Of a stretch of 64,000 nt of DNA, positions 29,859 to 39,729 are shown one piece after another. Position numbers and translations under genes: made by a program. Numbering within the stretch: position 1 is the first letter of the stretch; each line of letters starts with the position of its first letter. Under the pieces are notes generated by a model that had not been told where the DNA came from, did no database searches, and worked only from the letters and a program-made list of their open reading frames with translations. The stretch is taken from NCBI RefSeq assembly GCF_013402915.1, contig NC_050724.1:558001-622000 (forward strand). Direction: 5' to 3'. This stretch comes from Zygotorulaspora mrakii. Taxonomy: Eukaryota; Ascomycota; Saccharomycetes; Saccharomycetales; Saccharomycetaceae.

Positions 29859-32213
29859 CTAATTTGTAGCAGGTGATGTATTTTCACCATTATTTATATT
29901 CTTTGGATCCAGATATTTTTCAAATGCTTCGTTTCTTTCGGGGAAGGGCCTTGGTCCAAGTAATCGAATCATATCTTCTCTCGTAATAGCTTCTTTTGAC
30001 AACAACTCTTTCGCCACCTTATCGACTTTTTCCAAGTTATCGGTTAGTAATTTTTCACACTTGGCATGCGCGTCACCCACGATTCGTTTTACTTCTGAAT
30101 CAATATTATTGGCAGTTACCTCACTGAATGGCTTATTTACTTGAAATGACACATCTCCTTGGTCGTATGAAATACAACCAATCTTGGGTGACATTCCTAA
30201 GGAACATACCATCGCACTGGCCATTTGTGTGACTTTTTTGAAATCATCATGCGCCCCACTAGTGACAGAAGGGAAATGTATCTCTTCGGATACACGACCC
30301 CCAAGCGCCATTATCATTCTATGTTGAAATTGTTCTTCACTGATTAAATATTGATCAGGAGGTAGATACTGAGCATAACCAAGAGCGCCTTGTCCACGAG
30401 GAATAATACTTACCTTCAATAACGGGTCAGCATATTTCAAATACCATCCACAAACTGCATGTCCAGCTTCATGATATGCTACAGTTTTTTTCTCTTCTGG
30501 TGAGAGTACTCGAGATTTTTTCTCCAACCCAGCAATCACCCTCTCGATCGCCTGTTCAAAATGATAAAGCTCGATGCAGGGTGCATTATTTCTTGCAGCA
30601 ATCAATGCTGCTTCATTACACGCATTTGCTATATCTGCCCCAGCAAAACCTGGTGTTAAGGCAGCTAATTTCCCAGCTAATTCTTCACGTTCGCGATCGG
30701 ATTTAGTAAGAATTTTATCCAGATTTAACTTTCTCAAATGCACTAGATAAATGGCTTTTCTTCCTTCAACATCAGGTGCATCAATTTGAATATGTCTATC
30801 AAATCTTCCGGGTCTCATCAAAGCAGGATCTAAAACATCTGGTCTATTCGTACCTGCAAGAACAACGACTTGATCTGAAGTACTAAATCCATCCATTTCC
30901 ACCAAAAGTTGATTTAAAGTTGCCTCTCTTTCATCATTTGCCCCTCCCATGGCACCACCTTTTCCTCTTTCTTTACCAATAGCATCAATTTCATCGACGA
31001 AGATGATTGAAGGTGCCATTTTTCTTGCTTGTTCAAAAAGGTCACGAACTCTGGATGCACCAACACCGACAAACATCTCGACAAATTCAGAACCGGAAAC
31101 GGAGAGAAAAGGAACTCCTGCCTCACCCGCTGTAGCTTTGGCTAGTAAAGTTTTACCTGTACCTGGTGGCCCTGACAATATTGCACCTCTAGGAATCTTA
31201 GCACCTAGTGCTGTATACTTTGCAGGGTTCTTTAAAAAGTGCACAAACTCCATGATTTCTTGTTTTGCTTCGTTGCATCCCGCAACATCCTTGAACGATA
31301 CTTTGATATCAGTCTCTTTATTGAAAAGTTTTGCCTTAGACTTGTTGACACCAAACATACCACCAAATGGTCCACCACCACCACCAGCACCGTTTGCCCC
31401 TCCGCCGACTTTCCTTGTGATGAAATATAATCCACCCAAAAGAATTATAGTTGGCAAAAAGGGGAACAGATATTGAAAAATTGACGCACGTTGAACATAC
31501 GTTATAGGTATCCTATCTTCTGGAGTTATCTTCAGCTTGTCCTGTATATCTTCCATCTGCTCTTCAAAAATGTCGACAGACCCTATCGTAAATGCGACCA
31601 CAGGTGGTCCTGATCCCAAAAACCCTGATTGACGTGCGTTGCCATCATGGTCAACTTGAGGCGTCAGCTCTGCTTCCACCAAAAATTTGTTAACTACATA
31701 TAATCGCTTCACTAAACCCTTTTCCAAATACTTTGTTTTGAAATCTTGAAATGTTAAAGGTTGCAAGTCAGCACCTGCCGGCTTATCAGATGAAGTTATA
31801 AGGTTGAATAGGACAATTGATCCGACAGTCAGATACATTGTCTTGGCAAACTCCTTAGACCTAAAATACTCAGACAAAGATTTAAACTCCTGCTCACCAT
31901 TTTTCCTTTTCTTATCGCTGTTCTTCTCGTTTTCTTCGCCATTTTCTTTTTTACCACCATTGCCTTCACTTTTATTATCCTTATTGTGTTGAGGCTTCTT
32001 CTCGTCTTGAGAAGACAAATTTATATGAGTATTTTTGAAATTTGGATTGAATGAAAAATGCAGCAGCCTTCTATGTTCCCTTACATGGCCCTTTTTATAG
32101 ACGTTTGGCCTCGGACATACTTGATAGCTCCTGGTAAAAACGCTCCTGACCGCCCTAGATGTGAAACACATCATGGCACCTATTGGGCGTCTGCTACCGA
32201 CAACATTACTCAT
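29859..32213 (-). CDS. AFG3: Mitochondrial m-AAA protease subunit Afg3
   Basis: ATP-dependent zinc protease of the inner membrane, facing the matrix. It degrades misfolded membrane proteins and matures MrpL32 together with Yta12. From the ATG at 32211-32213 it has 784 aa (761 in S. cerevisiae); the frame extends upstream only to a TTG. A basic presequence is followed by a Lys/Asn/Glu-rich segment. Two membrane segments flank the intermembrane-space domain ([15 protein letters not shown] and [17 protein letters not shown]). The AAA domain has Walker A GPPGTGKT (about residue 350), Walker [12 protein letters not shown] and the [17 protein letters not shown] sensor block. The protease zinc site is HEAGH (about residue 581). 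A Met-Met pair 14 residues downstream is an alternative start. It is convergent with BIM1. Confidence 0.97.
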   Translation of the reverse strand: MSNVVGSRRPIGAMMCFTSRAVRSVFTRSYQVCPRPNVYKKGHVREHRRLLHFSFNPNFKNTHINLSSQDEKKPQHNKDNKSEGNGGKKENGEENEKNSDKKRKNGEQEFKSLSEYFRSKEFAKTMYLTVGSIVLFNLITSSDKPAGADLQPLTFQDFKTKYLEKGLVKRLYVVNKFLVEAELTPQVDHDGNARQSGFLGSGPPVVAFTIGSVDIFEEQMEDIQDKLKITPEDRIPITYVQRASIFQYLFPFLPTIILLGGLYFITRKVGGGANGAGGGGGPFGGMFGVNKSKAKLFNKETDIKVSFKDVAGCNEAKQEIMEFVHFLKNPAKYTALGAKIPRGAILSGPPGTGKTLLAKATAGEAGVPFLSVSGSEFVEMFVGVGASRVRDLFEQARKMAPSIIFVDEIDAIGKERGKGGAMGGANDEREATLNQLLVEMDGFSTSDQVVVLAGTNRPDVLDPALMRPGRFDRHIQIDAPDVEGRKAIYLVHLRKLNLDKILTKSDREREELAGKLAALTPGFAGADIANACNEAALIAARNNAPCIELYHFEQAIERVIAGLEKKSRVLSPEEKKTVAYHEAGHAVCGWYLKYADPLLKVSIIPRGQGALGYAQYLPPDQYLISEEQFQHRMIMALGGRVSEEIHFPSVTSGAHDDFKKVTQMASAMVCSLGMSPKIGCISYDQGDVSFQVNKPFSEVTANNIDSEVKRIVGDAHAKCEKLLTDNLEKVDKVAKELLSKEAITREDMIRLLGPRPFPERNEAFEKYLDPKNINNGENTSPATN

Positions 32214-32358
32214 TGTAGGATATCTGTTATTCGGCAAATACCTAAACAGCCGACTTTTTACAGAGTATTGCACAACATCTTTCAACTATACCAAAGGCCC
32301 TTTTCATCTTTCTGATGCAGTTTTGCCACTTTAATTAAAGGCAGCAAAAACAACGATA

Positions 32359-32364
32359 CACGTG
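32359..32364. promoter_or_regulatory. CACGTG E-box upstream of AFG3
   Basis: CACGTG in the context TACACGTGAC, which on the minus strand reads GTCACGTG, the centromere/Cbf1-type core. It lies about 146 bp upstream of the AFG3 start. Cbf1 is known to act on respiratory and mitochondrial genes in several yeasts. Function here is inferred only. Confidence 0.4.
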
Positions 32365-32509
32365 ACATAAGAACAGTAACAAACACACAAATGAGCATCT
32401 TAACAACGATTCACTTTTCGCCTATATATTGTTATATCATCGAAACTGTGGTGAGATAAGTGCACGATCATTTTTTCCCGCTTCTTTCGCCGTTGAGCCC
32501 TTTTGTAGC

Positions 32510-33136
32510 TCAAATAACCTCATCTATATTATTTATGGAGCCTCTTCTGGGAGAAAAAAAGGTCTCTTTGCATCTGTACTGATTCTCACAATAATTGTCC
32601 ATGGATGCATATATGTTTCTCATCTCAACAGTCGAAGCGCTGTTACATAAGAATTCTCTGGAAAGCACTGAACTGGAATTCGTGTTTGAACTTGCATGTG
32701 CGGTACTCTTTTCAGTGACACAATTCTGTGTAACTGGATTGAAATGCAGAAATGGTGGGATACAATTTGCGTCATGGATGTAATCTATGTCAAACAATTG
32801 CAAAGAATTCGGAACCGGGATCCTAGTTGGAAATCCGCATCGCCCCAACTGCGAGCCATGCTCCTTACAATTGCCAGCATATTCTCCTTGTTGGTGAGTC
32901 TGTTCTCTACTAAACAGAAAATTAGTGCAGCAGCGATACAAATCCCCTTGCGGTTGATTGTACGCATGTGTTCTATCTAGATTAATATGCAGGCTCGAGT
33001 CTGTGCGTGACTCCCCCTTTCTGTTTCTCGTTCTCTCCCAATGCAGTGTGTCTCTCATTCTATGCAGGTAATACCTGACCTTCAACCCAATACGCTCTCT
33101 CTTGAGCCTATAGCGCTCATGTTTTGTGGGTGGCAT
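32510..33136 (-). CDS. Orphan ORF, 208 aa, no recognised family
   Basis: The largest unexplained ATG-started ORF in an intergenic region of this window (MPPTKHERYRLKRERIGLKV). It is basic at the N terminus, rich in His, Asn, Cys and Arg in the middle, and has no clear domain, signal peptide or membrane segment. It lies 297 bp upstream of AFG3 on the same strand. S. cerevisiae has no gene I know at the equivalent place. The opposite strand also has 60-94-codon frames here (32595-32980), which weakens the case. It may be a lineage-specific gene, a decayed gene or a chance ORF; a stop-free run of 208 codons at about 42% GC is uncommon but not impossible by chance. Confidence 0.3.
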   Translation of the reverse strand: MPPTKHERYRLKRERIGLKVRYYLHRMRDTLHWERTRNRKGESRTDSSLHINLDRTHAYNQPQGDLYRCCTNFLFSREQTHQQGEYAGNCKEHGSQLGRCGFPTRIPVPNSLQLFDIDYIHDANCIPPFLHFNPVTQNCVTEKSTAHASSNTNSSSVLSREFLCNSASTVEMRNIYASMDNYCENQYRCKETFFSPRRGSINNIDEVI

Positions 33137-33746
33137 TTATAAAGCGACGGCTTTCGATTGAAATTTTTTGGTCACTGTCTTGAGAGGTAGAATATACTAG
33201 TTATCGAGTATTTTCTTACACTGACTGTGTGGGATCCTAAATATTTTTTCTTAATATATATATATTTTTGTGTCATCTGTAAACAAAGCTGACATTGCAG
33301 TAAAAGGATTAATCCAGAAACTACATTATATTAACAAAAAAGGAGTGGTAAGACGGTTTGCGACTGGCATACTTGCTACTAAGTAGTCAAAGGCCTCACA
33401 CCTCTTCATTTTCGTATATGTTGCAAGAAATATCAGAATCTTCCCTGTAAAACAGGGGAGAACATATATTTAGGGAACCGAGAGTCTCATAATCTGTGAC
33501 AGCAACTCTACTTCTCGATCGGCCGTTATTCTTTCACGGTGCCATCTATAATACACTAGTATAATGCAAATCAATTGACAAGATTGTGGTTAATCCGGAC
33601 GATGGCACCGGACGATCCGGACAAACGACCATGAAAAAAAAAAGATTAATGGAGCAGATAGTGAAAGACAAGACTTCTGTTGAATGAGTAGAGCAGTAGC
33701 AAGAGGTGCATTCCTAGACTATTAAACCATTATCTACGCACACAGG
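33137..33746. other. Region upstream of MRPS5, with CCGGAC repeats
   Basis: 610 bp without a gene. CCGGAC occurs three times close together (33595, 33608, 33617), the first two as CCGGACGAT. A 9-bp inverted repeat, GGTGCCATC (33538-33546) and GATGGCACC (33601-33609), flanks a 54-bp AT-rich spacer and overlaps the cluster. These lie 125-210 bp upstream of the MRPS5 ATG and look like a promoter element. I do not recognise the factor. Confidence 0.55.
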
Positions 33747-34673
33747 ATGCTCAGGAGACAGTTTTCAACTAGCATACGTCTTTTGCAACATTATGATGAT
33801 GCGCTTTTATCAAAGTACTATCCAAAAGAATTATTGAAATCAATCAAATTAGCACAGGAGGTGATACCAAGTAATACGCAGTTCAATGTTTCGCGCAATG
33901 TTGAATTCGCCTCTTCATATATGGACGATTTCAGCAAGCTCGACTCTTACTGGGATTATAAACCAGGTATGCCACACATCCATTCGCAGGAGGACGATCT
34001 AATTAGAAACGCGATCTATGATTGGAGCAAGGTGCAGCAACCATTGCCAGGCAACGGTCATCAGCTTCCTCCGGGTGTTTCATTACCGTCTGCGGACGGC
34101 CGCTCATCCAAGACATTGGATGTTGCGAGAGGTCTGCAAAAACAAACAGGTGTCGACGTAAATTATATAACAAGGAAACTGGTCATGAAGCCGTTGATCA
34201 TGAAGCGTGTGTCAAACCAAACCGGGAAAGGTAAAATTGCGTCTTTCTACGCTCTAGTGGTTGTTGGTGATCGCAATGGTATGGTAGGTCTTGGCGAAGG
34301 GAAATCTCGTGACGAAATGTCAAAGGCTATTTCCAAGGCTCATTGGGATGCAATCCGTAACCTAAAAGAGATTCCTAGGTACGAAAACAGAACCATTTAT
34401 GCCGATATAGACTTCAGATATCATGGTGTAAAATTACACTTAAGGAGTGCAAAACCAGGCTTCGGTCTCCGGGTCAACCATGTAATATTTGAAATATGCG
34501 AATGCGCGGGTATTAAAGATCTTAGTGGGAAAGTCTACAAATCGAGGAACGACATGAATATTGCAAAAGGAACAGTTGAAGCCCTCGTCGGCGCTCAAAA
34601 GACCCTTGAAGAAATAGCATTAGGGAGAGGTAAGAAAATCGTAGACGTTAGAAATATCTACTATTCAGGTTAA
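33747..34673 (+). CDS. MRPS5: Mitochondrial ribosomal protein uS5m
   Basis: Small-subunit protein of the mitochondrial ribosome, homologue of bacterial S5. The protein has 308 aa (307 in S. cerevisiae). It begins [20 protein letters not shown], a typical basic mitochondrial presequence. The double-stranded RNA-binding S5 domain is around residues 155-225 ([36 protein letters not shown]), followed by the C-terminal S5 domain ending [11 protein letters not shown]. It starts a run matching S. cerevisiae chromosome II (MRPS5, DUT1, SRB6). Confidence 0.95.
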   Translation: MLRRQFSTSIRLLQHYDDALLSKYYPKELLKSIKLAQEVIPSNTQFNVSRNVEFASSYMDDFSKLDSYWDYKPGMPHIHSQEDDLIRNAIYDWSKVQQPLPGNGHQLPPGVSLPSADGRSSKTLDVARGLQKQTGVDVNYITRKLVMKPLIMKRVSNQTGKGKIASFYALVVVGDRNGMVGLGEGKSRDEMSKAISKAHWDAIRNLKEIPRYENRTIYADIDFRYHGVKLHLRSAKPGFGLRVNHVIFEICECAGIKDLSGKVYKSRNDMNIAKGTVEALVGAQKTLEEIALGRGKKIVDVRNIYYSG

Positions 34674-34888
34674 TCATGTCCATGCCATTCCATGATCACA
34701 ACTTGCGGCGCAATACCTGTTTAGCGGCCAGCTATTCCTTGCTTTTGTAAATAGATTGAATAATTCAAGTGTCATTGAACACAAACAGTTAGAATAGAAC
34801 AACTGTACAACTTGTGTATGGGTAAAGTCCACGTCCCTTACGCTTTTTTTCCCATTCTTTTTTTTTTTTCCTGACACTTAATCTGGCT

Positions 34889-34925
34889 CGCGTCTATATA
34901 TAAAAGAATTGATAGTGAGGCGCGT
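34889..34925. promoter_or_regulatory. Two ACGCG cores (MCB-like) upstream of DUT1
   Basis: On the minus strand, ACGCGA (core at 34889-34893) and ACGCGC (core at 34921-34925) lie about 110-145 bp before the DUT1 ATG. A TATA-like TCTATATATAAAAG lies between them. ACGCG cores are bound by MBF at genes for DNA precursors, including DUT1 in S. cerevisiae. Neither is the full palindromic ACGCGT, so confidence is moderate. The remaining MRPS5-DUT1 gap (34674-35034) shows T-rich tracts only. Confidence 0.5.
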
Positions 34926-35034
34926 AAACTTTTTCAAACTTCAATCTTTATCACGGATTCATCTGACCTATCTCAGTATTGCCCAACCTATTGCGCTGCT
35001 GTAATCCAGATTCCTCCACAGAATTGCTGTAGAT

Positions 35035-35496
35035 ATGACTGAACAGAAACCTAAAACTCAAAAGCTTGCAAACAGTTTGAAAGTACAGCTCCGGTCTCCA
35101 GATGCCACAGCTCCAACAAAGGGCTCTAAAACGGCGGCAGGCTATGACATTTATGCTTCTAAAGCCGAAATCATCCCTGCACAAGGACAAGGACTAGTCT
35201 CTACAGATGTTTCATTCACTGTTCCCGTGGGGACATACGGTAGAATCGCACCGAGATCAGGTTTGGCCGTCAAACACGGTATACAGACAGGCGCCGGTGT
35301 AGTCGACAGGGATTATACAGGCGAAGTCAAGGTCATTCTATTTAACCATTCGCAGAAGGCTTTTGAGATTAAAAAAGGTGATCGTATCGCTCAATTGATT
35401 CTGGAGAGAATTGTGGATGACGCCGAAGTGGTCATCGTAGAAAGCCTGGAAGACACCGACAGGGGTGCTGGTGGCTTCGGCAGTACAGGTAAATAA
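35035..35496 (+). CDS. DUT1: dUTP diphosphatase (dUTPase)
   Basis: Hydrolyses dUTP to dUMP and pyrophosphate, keeping uracil out of DNA and supplying the dTMP precursor. The protein has 153 aa (147 in S. cerevisiae). The trimeric dUTPase motifs are in order: AAGYDIYAS (I), [15 protein letters not shown] (II), [13 protein letters not shown] with the catalytic Asp (III), DRIAQLILE (IV) and the C-terminal arm [10 protein letters not shown] (V). The ATG at 35035 is the only good start. MCB-like cores upstream suggest G1/S expression. Confidence 0.98.
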   Translation: MTEQKPKTQKLANSLKVQLRSPDATAPTKGSKTAAGYDIYASKAEIIPAQGQGLVSTDVSFTVPVGTYGRIAPRSGLAVKHGIQTGAGVVDRDYTGEVKVILFNHSQKAFEIKKGDRIAQLILERIVDDAEVVIVESLEDTDRGAGGFGSTGK

Positions 35497-35703
35497 TTTA
35501 CAGATATATATAAAAGCCCACATTAAAAACTTTGTCCAAAAAGCCATTTTCCATTACTGGTGCAGTTTGTGTGCCGCTGTCCGGGTGATTGAAACCACTT
35601 TTCAAATCTTTCAGCGTTTATGACAAGCTTCAACATGGAAGGACCGTTTTCACACCTTACAGGATGAGTTAACATAAGCCAAACACATACATAGGTCGTT
35701 CTA

Positions 35704-36051
35704 ATGAGTAATCAGGCACTGTTCGAGAAACTTGACCAGACATCCGAGTTGCTATCAGCAAAATTGATAGAGCTGATAAAACTCTCCGCCATCGAGCAAC
35801 AGAATAATGATCCTGCCGATACACCTGCCTCGGAGCTTTCAATCGCTACAAACGGAGTGACGCTCGTCAACAATCAGACTATGCAATTGATTAAGGGTGT
35901 CAAGGATCTTCTGGTACTAACAAGAAGTATCAGAGAAAAGTGGTTATTGAATCAGATTCCGGAGGATCAGATGAATCAGGAAAGTGAAGTAGACACTGAA
36001 CATTTACGAGAGTTGCTGGACAAATGTATGTCAGAGATAGTTGGCGAATGA
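35704..36051 (+). CDS. SRB6: Mediator head subunit Med22/Srb6
   Basis: Small helical subunit of the Mediator head module, which couples activators to RNA polymerase II. The protein has 115 aa (121 in S. cerevisiae). It starts MSNQALFEKLDQTSELLSAK and carries the conserved LIKGVKDLLVLTRSIREKWLL helix. It forms a compact + strand group with MRPS5 and DUT1, as on S. cerevisiae chromosome II. A TACTAAC string inside it (about 35916) lies in coding sequence and is not treated as an intron signal. Confidence 0.95.
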   Translation: MSNQALFEKLDQTSELLSAKLIELIKLSAIEQQNNDPADTPASELSIATNGVTLVNNQTMQLIKGVKDLLVLTRSIREKWLLNQIPEDQMNQESEVDTEHLRELLDKCMSEIVGE

Positions 36052-36236
36052 GCTGTCGAGTCGGATAGCAGGGACTTTAAATAGTACGCTGACGATGTGA
36101 TAGCTTCTTACTCGACGTTCATTGTGATGTTTTCTTGCAAGGGACGCGCAAAGCACGAACTCGAAATGTAAACAAAAAACGAATCGATGGACAACAAATA
36201 TCAAGTGCAATGCATCGAAAAACGTAAACAAGGCCC

Positions 36237-37946
36237 ATGATGAGTGGGGAGGGGTCCAGATCAGGATCAAAGACGCCCCCTAGGAAGCGCACGTATCCAT
36301 TGAAGATGGAGACGATCCCAATGTCGTCGTCGTATTCCGAGTTAAAAGATGCGGGTATTGGCGAAATGGGATATAGTGGGGAAGCCATGAGCAAGAGCCA
36401 TCAGAACCGTCATACGGAAGAAGAAGACTATGCACCTATAGATCAGAATGTATCCAGCTACGAAGCTGATGATGATTTCAAATTCAAGAGACACAAAACG
36501 AAGCCCATGAATGGTGTACCGTCGCTGGGTGAGCGATTAGACAATTTACAGGATATGAAAAACGCTAAATGGGTTGATAACTTTAATTCTTCGATGCCAA
36601 TGAATAGCCAACAAAGATCAAAGCCCGATATACGGCCACCCTCAATGCCTCCTTCGCAGGCGAACCAATACTCCCAAACGTCACAAATTCAACAGCAACC
36701 GGCTTATATGCCCTACATGTATTATTATCCTATGCCTACACCGGGGCACCCATTGATGTCATATATGGGATCTCCAGTGCATCCATCACAATTAAACGGA
36801 ACTCAGTATATGAATTCTTCTGTCTCAATGCTTCCGAATACTTCATTACAGCCTTTCATGCCACCGCCTCCAGTACCGAACCATAAGGGAGAGCAAAATT
36901 CAGCCCCTCAGTTACTACCTCCTCCTTCACTATATCCATACAATTTCCTGCAGCAGCAGCAACAACATCAACAACAACAACAATATGCCCAGAAGGCCAA
37001 AAATAAAAGCCAATCCAGTGGATTTAACAGAGGAAGGCGTTTATCGATGCTGGCATCTCAAGAGGATCATAACATGATAGTTTCGCCGCATAAAGATGTT
37101 CCCGAAGAGGACTTTTATAGACATGTCGGAAATACATCATTCGGTAGAGGTTTGCAAATACGGCAGCTGTTCAATTGGTGTGTGATTAGATCGTTGCGAA
37201 AGATGGGAAACCAAGAAAATGAAGAACAGGCAAAATCAGAGATGAAAGAAGGTGCCTATGTAAATCCCAAAAAAATTGCAATTGTCATTATAGAAGAATT
37301 CGTCAATGATCTCAGAAAAGGTGCGGTAAATATTGATTGGGAAGAAGAAGAGTCGGGTAGCGGCGAAGAGTTTTCCGATGCAGAGGACACAGAGCTACGC
37401 AATCTATTTGATGATGATGACGACGACGATGAGGTTAATAATAATGGACTTAATAATAAAAATAATGCCCTCAAGAAAAACTCTTCCAAAAAATCTAGAA
37501 ATAAAAAAAATACAACCAAGAGGAGGAATAGGATTGCTAACAGTAAAAATGTTGCAAATGAGAAAAACTTGGAAAGTTTGCAAGGGAGAATTGATGCTAT
37601 AGAGAGGGAAATTGTAGATTGGACTAGAGTACTGAATGATTGTGAAGTAGATACTGAATGGAAACAACTCAGTAAAAAATCGACAGCACCACCAGAAAAA
37701 ACCCAACCACTTCATGAAGAGCCTTCAATCGAGGATATTCGGGAGAATATAACCGAAAAAATGAATAAACTGTACATCCATTCTCATTTGTTAAATTCCG
37801 GCTCAGAAGCTCTTTCACAGCTAACAGGCGTCAAGCTGGACAAGTTATCACGAAAATTCGTGCCTACTGTCCATGATCAAAACGCCAATGCACGATCAAA
37901 TACACAGACATTATTAAAGGGTTTGAGTAAATCATTGTTAGAGTAA
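36237..37946 (+). CDS. DSN1: Kinetochore MIND/Mis12 complex subunit Dsn1
   Basis: Central subunit of the MIND complex, which links inner kinetochore proteins to the Ndc80 and Spc105 complexes. The protein has 569 aa (576 in S. cerevisiae). The N-terminal half is disordered, with a Pro/Met/Tyr-rich part (about 140-230) and a Gln run encoded by CAG/CAA repeats (about 36949-36985). The conserved core starts near residue 262 with NRGRRLSMLAS, an Aurora B/Ipl1-type basic-Ser site, and continues with FGRGLQIRQLFNWCVIRSLR and KIAIVIIEEFVNDLRKG. An acidic stretch and a basic Asn/Lys-rich stretch precede a C-terminal coiled region. In S. cerevisiae it lies beside MSL1 and STS1 on chromosome IX; here it sits between SRB6 and TRS20. 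Confidence 0.94.
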   Translation: MMSGEGSRSGSKTPPRKRTYPLKMETIPMSSSYSELKDAGIGEMGYSGEAMSKSHQNRHTEEEDYAPIDQNVSSYEADDDFKFKRHKTKPMNGVPSLGERLDNLQDMKNAKWVDNFNSSMPMNSQQRSKPDIRPPSMPPSQANQYSQTSQIQQQPAYMPYMYYYPMPTPGHPLMSYMGSPVHPSQLNGTQYMNSSVSMLPNTSLQPFMPPPPVPNHKGEQNSAPQLLPPPSLYPYNFLQQQQQHQQQQQYAQKAKNKSQSSGFNRGRRLSMLASQEDHNMIVSPHKDVPEEDFYRHVGNTSFGRGLQIRQLFNWCVIRSLRKMGNQENEEQAKSEMKEGAYVNPKKIAIVIIEEFVNDLRKGAVNIDWEEEESGSGEEFSDAEDTELRNLFDDDDDDDEVNNNGLNNKNNALKKNSSKKSRNKKNTTKRRNRIANSKNVANEKNLESLQGRIDAIEREIVDWTRVLNDCEVDTEWKQLSKKSTAPPEKTQPLHEEPSIEDIRENITEKMNKLYIHSHLLNSGSEALSQLTGVKLDKLSRKFVPTVHDQNANARSNTQTLLKGLSKSLLE

Positions 37947-38044
37947 AAATCTCCGTCTTTTTAGTCATTTTTATGTAATATTATCCCATTTTAAGACTCC
38001 AAGTAACAACATAATAATTCTATATCGAAAGGCCAAAATCATCT

Positions 38045-38575
38045 TTATTTATTCAAATATTTTCTAGCGAGCGACCTTACTCTTGTATCAAATGCAGCAG
38101 AAGTTATTGGATCATTTATCTTGTAAAATGGGTTCATCAGCGTTTTTATATAAAGCTCGTGCACCTCTTGATAAAATGACTTTACGGCATTGTCATCAAC
38201 CTGCGTACTGTTTTTATCGAGGTTCCCATGAATCATTACAAATTTCATACCGCTAAACGTCAAGTATGCTGTAATTGCTAATCCATAAAAATGATCTACT
38301 TTACCTAAATAGCAATTGTCTGTCACATTCACATTTTTTGATCGTAAAAAGCTGCCAAAACCGCTGTTATTAGTACCATGTTGCACATTAGAATTGAGTT
38401 TCCACTGTAGGTCCTCAATGATATCCAAGGAGGCGTGCATTATGAATGGATTCAATTCCTTTAGATGCTGTGGGAAGCCTTTTTGTAGTTGACCTTGCTG
38501 GCCTTGCTGAGTTGTGAATTCTGCTTCATAAACGGGATTGTCACTCTTCCCTAGGATTGCAAAATATTGGGGCAT
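38045..38575 (-). CDS. TRS20: TRAPP complex core subunit Trs20 (sedlin)
   Basis: Longin-fold subunit shared by the TRAPP complexes, which activate Rab GTPases in ER-Golgi and intra-Golgi transport. The protein has 176 aa (175 in S. cerevisiae). It begins MPQYFAILGKSDNPVYEAEF, the sedlin opening, and ends FYKINDPITSAAFDTRVRSL, the conserved last helix. FIMHASLDIIEDLQWK is also diagnostic. The ATG is at 38573-38575. It is divergent from MTC4, as in S. cerevisiae. Confidence 0.96.
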   Translation of the reverse strand: MPQYFAILGKSDNPVYEAEFTTQQGQQGQLQKGFPQHLKELNPFIMHASLDIIEDLQWKLNSNVQHGTNNSGFGSFLRSKNVNVTDNCYLGKVDHFYGLAITAYLTFSGMKFVMIHGNLDKNSTQVDDNAVKSFYQEVHELYIKTLMNPFYKINDPITSAAFDTRVRSLARKYLNK

Positions 38576-39729
38576 CGCCTAAGTATGAGAACTTGTCGAC
38601 GTTGACTTCTTTCTAAAATCTATCTATATATGTTTTTCTTGTTCCTGTTAACTCTCGCTTGAAGTGTTCTCCATGTAAGCGAGGAATCAGCGAAAGAACA
38701 GATCATACTTCTGAGGCCTAGTTGATTATACGTATTTGAACTACATCAATCATCTGAAAGAATATCCGACATTAAAACTAAGAAAATGATACCTGAACGA
38801 CGAATTAAGCTGCCGGCTTTTCTGATCGCCACAAACCACTCCGAGTTTTGTAATACATATCTACTACATTCCAAGGCATCAAATGGAGTAATAGCTTGAT
38901 GGTAGCTTCTTCTTAGCGTGGTGTATTGAAATAGACAATTGTTGATATGCAGTGATGTGACAAATCAATCCATGCACATTGCTACATTAATGTCGCGATT
39001 CTTATCTGTTTCGGACCTCTGATCCCACAGTTCACTTGTAACATGGCAATCACGTTTTCAGAGAACTACAAGAGAGTACAACAATATAGCTTGTGTCTCA
39101 TGTTCTCAAAAGGTGCTCTAGTTCAATTATTTCTCCCAATCTCATAGCCTAATCGGAACTACTTGAGATCTTCTACCGAGTCCCGTTTATTTGAAATATT
39201 GCACTATGACCCGAAGTAGCTTGAATAGTGCCAGTGTCTCTCACTACAGACATAGTCTCTCGCCTTGGTTACTAGTTTCTGTTTTGACTCCTAGTTCTTG
39301 CCGTGAGAAATAAGAATACTCAACTGACCTATATAATTAATTTATTCCAGGAGTACTTGGACTTGAATCTGTTATTTCTGTTAACAGAGTGCTTATGCGA
39401 CAATTAAGCAAGTGCCCTCCCTTGCTTTGAAAGCCAGACGTGGTCACTCCTGATATCCCATTCGCTATAGCGGTAAAGACGTCTCCAAGATTCAATAGCT
39501 AACGTGAACTGCCAGGGCAATATGCTTTGAAATAAGTTGGAAATGCGTAACAGATTCAAAGTTCAACGAATATTTGTTTCTATCTGACGTTGCGTCTTCG
39601 GGGCTTGTCGTTTACAGCCGCTCATCAATTAGACGACCATATCACCAAAAAGGGCGCTTCAGAGCCAAATGATGCAAAACACAGATAGAACCAAGTTGCT
39701 AAATTGTTTAAATCTGTCACTATTGACTG
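38576..39729. other. TRS20/MTC4 divergent spacer
   Basis: 1.15 kb without a credible ORF, longer than most gaps here. I looked for tRNA boxes, snRNA-like starts, branch points and long repeats and found none. It should hold both promoters. An unannotated non-coding RNA cannot be excluded by eye. Confidence 0.45.

Noticed and set aside
30949..31476. 175-codon plus-strand ORF
   Set aside because: Antisense to the AAA domain of AFG3, which is conserved on the minus strand.
35916..35922. TACTAAC string in SRB6
   Set aside because: Lies in conserved coding sequence with no donor or acceptor that would improve the protein; chance match.
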